From positions 26,458,875 to 26,522,874 of the forward strand of contig OY755170.1 in assembly GCA_963576735.1 (NCBI GenBank): a DNA stretch of 64,000 nt, in the 5' to 3' direction. Positions 61,301-64,000 of the stretch are shown piece after piece. The translations under genes were made by a program, and so were the position numbers. The notes below the pieces were generated by a model. The model worked only from the letters and a program-made list of their open reading frames with translations, was not told the DNA's origin and searched no databases. The stretch comes from Bedellia somnulentella (taxonomy: Eukaryota > Arthropoda > Insecta > Lepidoptera > Bedelliidae). Numbering within the stretch: the stretch's first letter is position 1; the number at the start of each line of letters is the position of its first letter.

Positions 61301-62810
61301 GTCGCCTCTTACGTACACCCACCGGAAGAAATGGGTTAGTGCTATTCTAAGCCGACACTACACAGCTAACTTTAAGGTAACTTAAAACATATACTAAAAG
61401 TTATCAATTACTGAAAGTGGTAGCCACCACCACAGCTTTAAAATAAAAAAGAACTCAACGATTGAAAGTTGAGTAGGGACATTATTGTAAACCGGCTCTA
61501 GCTATAAGCTATGTTGTATAACATACATACATACATACCTATATACGTTAGTAGAAAACGACCACGGAGGACACTTTTGGATCAAATAGAGAATGTACTC
61601 AAAAAGGCAGGCGTCCAAAGTCTAAAGAATAAAAGATCTGCGAGCAATGCTTTAATGGACTCCATCGAGAGACCACTCAACAACTCAGAACCGCCTCTAG
61701 TTATAAAATATGGGTCTAAAGAGATGAGTTAAACTTGAATTCGTAGTTACTGGTTACAAATCCTTTACATGTTCCTTAAAATAGCAGAGAGGTAGGTTTG
61801 TCAGGATCATACGAAGTGGCGATCAATAGTCTCTGCCTACCCCAATGGGAACTAATGGAGTGAGTATATGTATGTATGTAGGTAGGTTTGTTTATGGGTG
61901 AAATTTATACATGTATAAACCTCCAAAATATTACGTTATCTAGACAAATCATTCAAACAATTGGAAATTTTGGTATGGCAGCAATCAAGTGAACATTACT
62001 TGTTTTGTGCATGCAGTCTTATAAAACGTTATCATATCAATTAATAATGAAAGCATACAAATTGTATCTTATTAATATTATAAATGTGAAAGTTTAGATG
62101 TTTGGATGTTTGTGTGTGAGTTGAAAAGGCTTTTCAATCACAGAATGTATATGAATTAAATTTAGCGGAATGCAAGATAATGACCCCAATTATCAAATAG
62201 AATACTTATTATCTCGAAAAAAATTGATTTTGATTAATAAAATATTCACGCCTAAAAACGCCTTAAGTTTGGCATAAGGAAATTTACGGTACGAAGTCTG
62301 TCAGGTCAGCTAGTAATACATAACCCGCTATTGCTTGCCACATATATAGTGACATAGATGAAATAGTTAAAATATATTCATAATAATTTAAATGTTGGTA
62401 TTTGCCATTTCTCCATGTCTTACAAACTTGAATTTATGAGTAATATTTGACCATGGTCAGCACAACACAATATTTATTTCATGAGAGGTTTTCTTTCTAC
62501 TTGTTTGTTGCATAATTCTACACACACCCAGCTATAAAGTGAAATGGCATTTAAATTATTAAGTTTTGGATAAAATCTGTTTATCCAGCCATTATATATG
62601 TAGCCAGAGCTTCAAAGCTAGTAACTCCTCAGTCACATTTGGAAGTTGATCAACATAAACTACCACTCATGATACGTATATATATAGACGTACATAATAA
62701 TTGTATGACCTTTTTACTTTCAGAATAAACTGCGTAAGAAAAAAGTGTACCTGGCGATAATACTGGCGATTATAATATCAATTATATTCATCATCATATT
62801 CCACCGTTAA
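52276..62810 (+). CDS. Syx7: syntaxin-7/12-type endosomal Qa-SNARE, 7 exons
   Basis: Exons 52276-52375, 55745-55814, 56409-56559, 58703-58796, 60300-60427, 60951-61106 and 62724-62810 join in phase to 786 nt, 261 residues. Residues 1-105 form the Habc part (MVNQLQTPQDSQELQNQLRQ is read across exons 2-3; YTQMLAKDTS). A linker follows with DPFAVGG. The Qa-SNARE motif runs about 165-228, with the zero-layer Gln in MIHDQGSIVDSIESNVE, and the C-terminal anchor is VYLAIILAIIISIIFIIIF near 242-260. Syntaxin 7/12 and Drosophila Avalanche act in early and late endosome fusion. No signal peptide; tail-anchored. Introns carry SINEs and a gag-only LTR element. Confidence 0.93.
52376..52902 (+). other. 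syntaxin intron 1, first part
   Basis: Unique AT-rich intron; no feature seen. Confidence 0.4.
53078..53240 (-). repeat. truncated 3' LTR
   Basis: Matches 54606-54768 (TAGTGGCTTGATATATGGCA and onward) up to GACGACATTAA-type sequence, then joins internal DNA. Confidence 0.85.
53241..54581 (-). pseudogene. gag: gag of the LTR element, interrupted
   Basis: Starts MEKLKFTFQIKPTVDGKSNF at 54581. The capsid-like region (IEKFSGRNSRACQWMEVFEK, DWYSSMMIKFG, FLQTYTSKGW) is followed by INKEEI at about 53735. There the 347-bp foldback insert breaks it. The frame resumes at 53388 (KEEIVHAKDLFNELGRLEHL) and reaches CNICDKLNKG, where the deletion junction removes the rest of the knuckle. Confidence 0.82.
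53389..53735. mobile_element. tRNA-like foldback element, copy 4 (family D)
   Basis: 347 bp between identical 12-bp duplications TATTTCTTCTTT (53377-53388, 53736-53747). Left arm: CGGGGATCGAACCCGCGACC (minus-oriented tRNA-like end). Centre: CCTACCTCCGAATT hairpin. Right arm: complete tRNA-like module 53579-53652 (GTAGCTCAGTTGGCAGAGCG, GCGGGTTCGATCCCCGCC). Arms outside the modules are also inverted (TAAATAAAAGATGTTATTAA and complement). Confidence 0.88.
54606..54976 (-). repeat. 5' LTR of the gag-only element
   Basis: 371 bp, of which the inner 163 bp repeats at 53078-53240. Confidence 0.8.
55418..55595 (-). repeat. non-LTR retrotransposon 3' fragment, family C
   Basis: Plus: CATACATATACTCACGCCGT, TAGTTCCCATTGG, CTTTTATTCTTCATACTTCG and TTTTGAGCACATTTT. 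Confidence 0.78.
55745..55814 (+). CDS. Syx7: syntaxin exon 2
   Basis: Acceptor TATTTGCAG; encodes SSMSKMVNQLQTPQDSQELQ and NQ; donor GCT|GTAAGT, phase 2 out. Confidence 0.88.
55815..56408 (+). other. syntaxin intron 2
   Basis: Unique AT-rich; nothing recognised. Confidence 0.4.
56409..56559 (+). CDS. Syx7: syntaxin exon 3
   Basis: Encodes RQIQNYTQMLAKDTSAMLMQ, LMKM and RLGEEYISTLNAFQ; acceptor GTTGTCCAG, donor CAG|GTAACG. Confidence 0.9.
56560..57282 (+). other. syntaxin intron 3, first part
   Basis: A minus-strand stretch near 56893-57150 reads QGKIFALPQSRTNLLQQCPL and resembles a decayed transposon coding piece. Not identified. Confidence 0.3.
57283..57480 (+). repeat. divergent SINE-like repeat family A
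   Basis: GTGTAGTGTCGGCTGACAAT start, GTTGCTGGAGACCCAACACA middle, AGCTGTGACTACCCCTTTTA end. Confidence 0.65.
57498..57868 (+). repeat. tRNA-derived SINE family B, full copy 3
   Basis: Head CGACGTGATAGCTCAATGGG and GTGTTCAAATCCCGGGTCGG (A and B boxes). The 3' end is CCCCTTCGGGGATATTCGGC, GTGAACG and four TTATG repeats. Confidence 0.92.
57870..58382 (+). other. syntaxin intron 3, unique part
   Basis: No gene or repeat recognised. Confidence 0.4.
58383..58640 (-). repeat. SINE-like repeat family A, copy 9
   Basis: From ACTCATGGCCATAAATCCC to TCTAAGCCGGCACTACACGG, about 60 bp upstream of syntaxin exon 4. Confidence 0.87.
58703..58796 (+). CDS. Syx7: syntaxin exon 4
   Basis: Encodes ATQRAAAQKSKDDIRKVKAQ and NINIGDPFAVG; acceptor GTTGGCAG, donor GGAG|GTAATT. 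Confidence 0.9.
58888..59232 (+). repeat. tRNA-derived SINE family B, older copy 4
   Basis: Head AAGATAGCTCAGTGGTTAGA, body GGGTACTCTGAACACTAGGT, end AACCCCTTCGGGTATATACG then GCGTAAACG; many changes. Confidence 0.85.
59233..60057 (+). other. syntaxin intron 4, with microsatellites
   Basis: AT-rich. It contains AGAAAGAAAGAAAG (59380) and a (TTTC)n run at 59817-59840 after a TG-rich block. The inverted placement of these two runs suggests one decayed element at 59380-59840. Confidence 0.5.
60058..60292 (+). repeat. SINE-like repeat family A, copy 10 (abuts a splice acceptor)
   Basis: From CCGTGTAGTGCCGGCTTAGA to GTGAGTGTATGTATGAATG and ATGTATG. Exon 5 begins 8 bp after the tail, so TAATTGCAG is the only host sequence between them. 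Confidence 0.88.
60300..60427 (+). CDS. Syx7: syntaxin exon 5
   Basis: Encodes SNEHQLIDMDSRKNRKQEQV, TMQTERELRELEEREKDIRQ and LE; acceptor AATTGCAG, donor GAG|GTAAAA. Confidence 0.9.
60428..60950 (+). other. syntaxin intron 5
   Basis: Unique sequence with a 3' scrap of family A (minus) at 60790-60882. Confidence 0.5.
60790..60882 (-). repeat. SINE-like repeat family A, 3' scrap
   Basis: CATACATACACATACAAATA, TAAATCCCTAGAAGGGGTAG, AATCCTCAGAAACATTGG. Confidence 0.75.
60951..61106 (+). CDS. Syx7: syntaxin exon 6 (SNARE motif)
   Basis: 52 codons with NDIVDVNQIFKELGAMIHDQ, GSIVDSIESNVENTAHHVEA and ATQELRTASSYK. Gln of HDQG is the SNARE zero layer. The donor AAG|GTAACA runs straight into the tail of a family-A repeat. 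Confidence 0.92.
61108..61370 (-). repeat. SINE-like repeat family A, copy 11 (abuts a splice donor)
   Basis: Plus: ACATACATATACTCACGGTT begins about 4 bp after the exon 6 donor; ends TAAGCCGACACTACACAGC. It holds a small internal duplication at the GAGACCCATC block. Confidence 0.88.
61540..61885 (+). repeat. LINE family C fragment containing a syntaxin exon-6 piece
   Basis: Plus: CGACCACGGAGGACACTTTT, AATGTACTCAAAAAGGCAGG at left, and ACGAAGTGGCGATCAATAGT, CTCTGCCTACCCCAATGGGA, GTGAGTATATGTATGTATG at right. Between 61650 and 61710 sits GGACTCCATCGAG and CTCAACAACTCAGAACCGCC then TCTAGTTATAA, a shortened copy of exon 6. Confidence 0.7.
61886..62074 (+). other. syntaxin intron 6, unique part
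   Basis: Nothing recognised. Confidence 0.4.
62075..62322 (-). repeat. RTE-like LINE 3' fragment (family E), uninterrupted
   Basis: TATTAATATTATAAATGTGA through AATATTCACGCC to CAGGTCAGCTAGTA. This is the reference copy for the split element at 52903-55062. Confidence 0.72.
62597..62652 (-). repeat. SINE-like repeat family A, internal scrap
   Basis: GTAGCCAGAGCTTCAAAGC and CTCCTCAGTCACATTTGGAA. Confidence 0.6.
62724..62810 (+). CDS. Syx7: syntaxin exon 7 (membrane anchor)
   Basis: Encodes NKLRKKKVYLAIILAIIISI and IFIIIFHR then TAA; basic residues precede a 19-residue helix. Acceptor TACTTTCAG. Confidence 0.92.
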   Translation, partial: NKLRKKKVYLAIILAIIISIIFIIIFHR

Positions 62811-63620
62811 AACCTACGAACAAACATCACAATTTGTTAAGCAACGATCGTCACAAGAAACTGCATGATTTGTAAATTTAATTATTTTGTGCTAACATCA
62901 ACATACTCGTATAAATATTTTAAATACTATATGTATATCATTGTAATGGCGTGTAATATAGAGAGGGAGGATAAAGTTATTGTATTTGATGTTGTGTATA
63001 ATCATTATTTTATATAAATGTATGTTATTGGAATGCTAGATTATTGTACATTTTATTTATCAATTTGTGTTTATGCTGACCTTTCAGTATAGTTTTTATG
63101 TCAACTAATTTATCTCGTATGTGGTTACTATCTCTTTTCCCTATTGAAAGGTGAACTGAAGTTCCAAACGGTAAACATTTTAGTACCAGAGGAGTCAAGA
63201 GAGTTTTACTTATTGTAATGTAAGTGTATATTTATGTAAATTATAGTCTGAAAGGTTATTTTACCGGCTTTTAATAGCACTGTAGTATTAAAATTGTTAT
63301 TATTTTACGTAGTGACTGTATTATTGTCTACGACATCACGGAATTTTAATCATCACATTTAATATTGTTAATTTTATGTAATTTTTGTTACAATGTAAGT
63401 TTTAGCGTGCTAGGGGAACGCGAGTTGCCTAGTTAATTTGTGTCATTTATTAATAGTCACATATTCTAAATTTATTCTAAATATATTAAGAATGTGCATC
63501 CATTTTGCATTTTCATTTAATGTACCGAATGTCCTATCCTGTATTCTGAAGCGCGGTGTGAAGTTAGCGGCCGATTTCAGCGGCCGATTATAACCCGACC
63601 TAATTAGGAAGTTTTTTTTT
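62811..63620 (+). other. syntaxin 3' UTR and downstream
   Basis: AT-rich. Several AATAAA-like signals are plausible; none is decisive. The minus-strand open frame at 63443-63709 is not a gene; it runs into SINE sequence. Confidence 0.45.
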
Positions 63621-63624
63621 TTAA

Positions 63625-64000
63625 CATAACATACATAACATAAACGTTCACGCCGTTTATCCCCGAAGGGGTTGGCAGAGGTACCAATACTCCTGAACTC
63701 ACATGGCAAGCGCCATCTAGTTTCCAGAGAAGGTACCCACGTTTTGCATAGGCAGTGTACTCACGTGATAGGGGGCAGGCCTATCGCCGTTTTGTACGAA
63801 TACACTGTCACATGACTAAGTACAACTCAGCCATGTGGGTTTCCTCACGATGTTTTCCCTCACCGTTAGCAACCATGATAAATTAACCACACATATGACT
63901 TTAGAAAAGACAAATTGGTGTAGGCCCGTCCCAGGATTGGAACTCACGCCCTTCTGTTTTTCGGGCGGGTGTTCTACCCACTGGACTATCATGTCGCACA
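63625..64000 (-). repeat. tRNA-derived SINE family B, full copy 5 (runs to window edge)
   Basis: AACATAAACGTTCACGCCGT at left and the tRNA-like head at right (minus: GATAGTCCAGTGGGTAGAAC). It is almost identical to 46437-46803, implying recent activity. Confidence 0.92.

Overview
The window reads as nuclear DNA of a moth or butterfly. It is AT-rich, its genes are split by GT-AG introns, and it is dense with short repeats of lepidopteran type, including tRNA-derived SINEs, LINE tails ending in ATGT-rich microsatellite, and RTE-like fragments. No tools were run. All gene models come from reading both strands by eye and joining exons so that reading phase is kept.

Four host genes are visible. 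(1) Positions 1-2524, minus strand: one long uninterrupted exon for a secreted or membrane protein with four thrombospondin type-1 repeats, two laminin-G-like regions, a membrane-proximal region and a transmembrane helix. It runs off the left edge. (2) 4711-8369, minus: LETMD1-like mitochondrial protein, 4 exons, about 361 residues. (3) 14481-48380, minus: PAN3, the pseudokinase adaptor of the PAN2-PAN3 deadenylase, 15 exons, about 601 residues, spread over 34 kb. (4) 52276-62810, plus: an endosomal Qa-SNARE of the syntaxin-7/12 type, 7 exons, 261 residues. PAN3 and the syntaxin gene diverge from a repeat-rich 3.9 kb intergenic region.

Most of the remaining DNA is mobile. PAN3 intron 5 carries a complete Gypsy-type LTR retrotransposon (32367-38228) whose two 486-bp LTRs look identical and which has ATAC target duplications. 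Intron 7 carries a Harbinger transposon (25819-28696) broken by a LINE fragment and two MITEs. The syntaxin first intron holds a gag-only LTR element (53078-54976), itself interrupted by a 347-bp tRNA-like foldback element. Three abundant short families recur: family A (about 245 bp), family B (tRNA-derived, about 360 bp) and LINE tails of family C. They share a related 3' end consisting of a CCCC/GGGG hairpin, a CGTGA motif and a TATG or TTATG tail.

The most unusual observations are these. Partial copies of host exons lie beside their parents: PAN3 exons 7, 11, 14 (twice) and 15, and syntaxin exon 6. The exon-15 copy keeps a working-looking acceptor and its own stop codon, so it could be an alternative C-terminal exon. 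Foldback elements carry two inverted tRNA-like modules and have 12-bp target duplications. Family-A repeats sit within about 12 bp of three splice sites. The Gypsy element places gag, protease and reverse transcriptase in three frames joined by two -1 steps.
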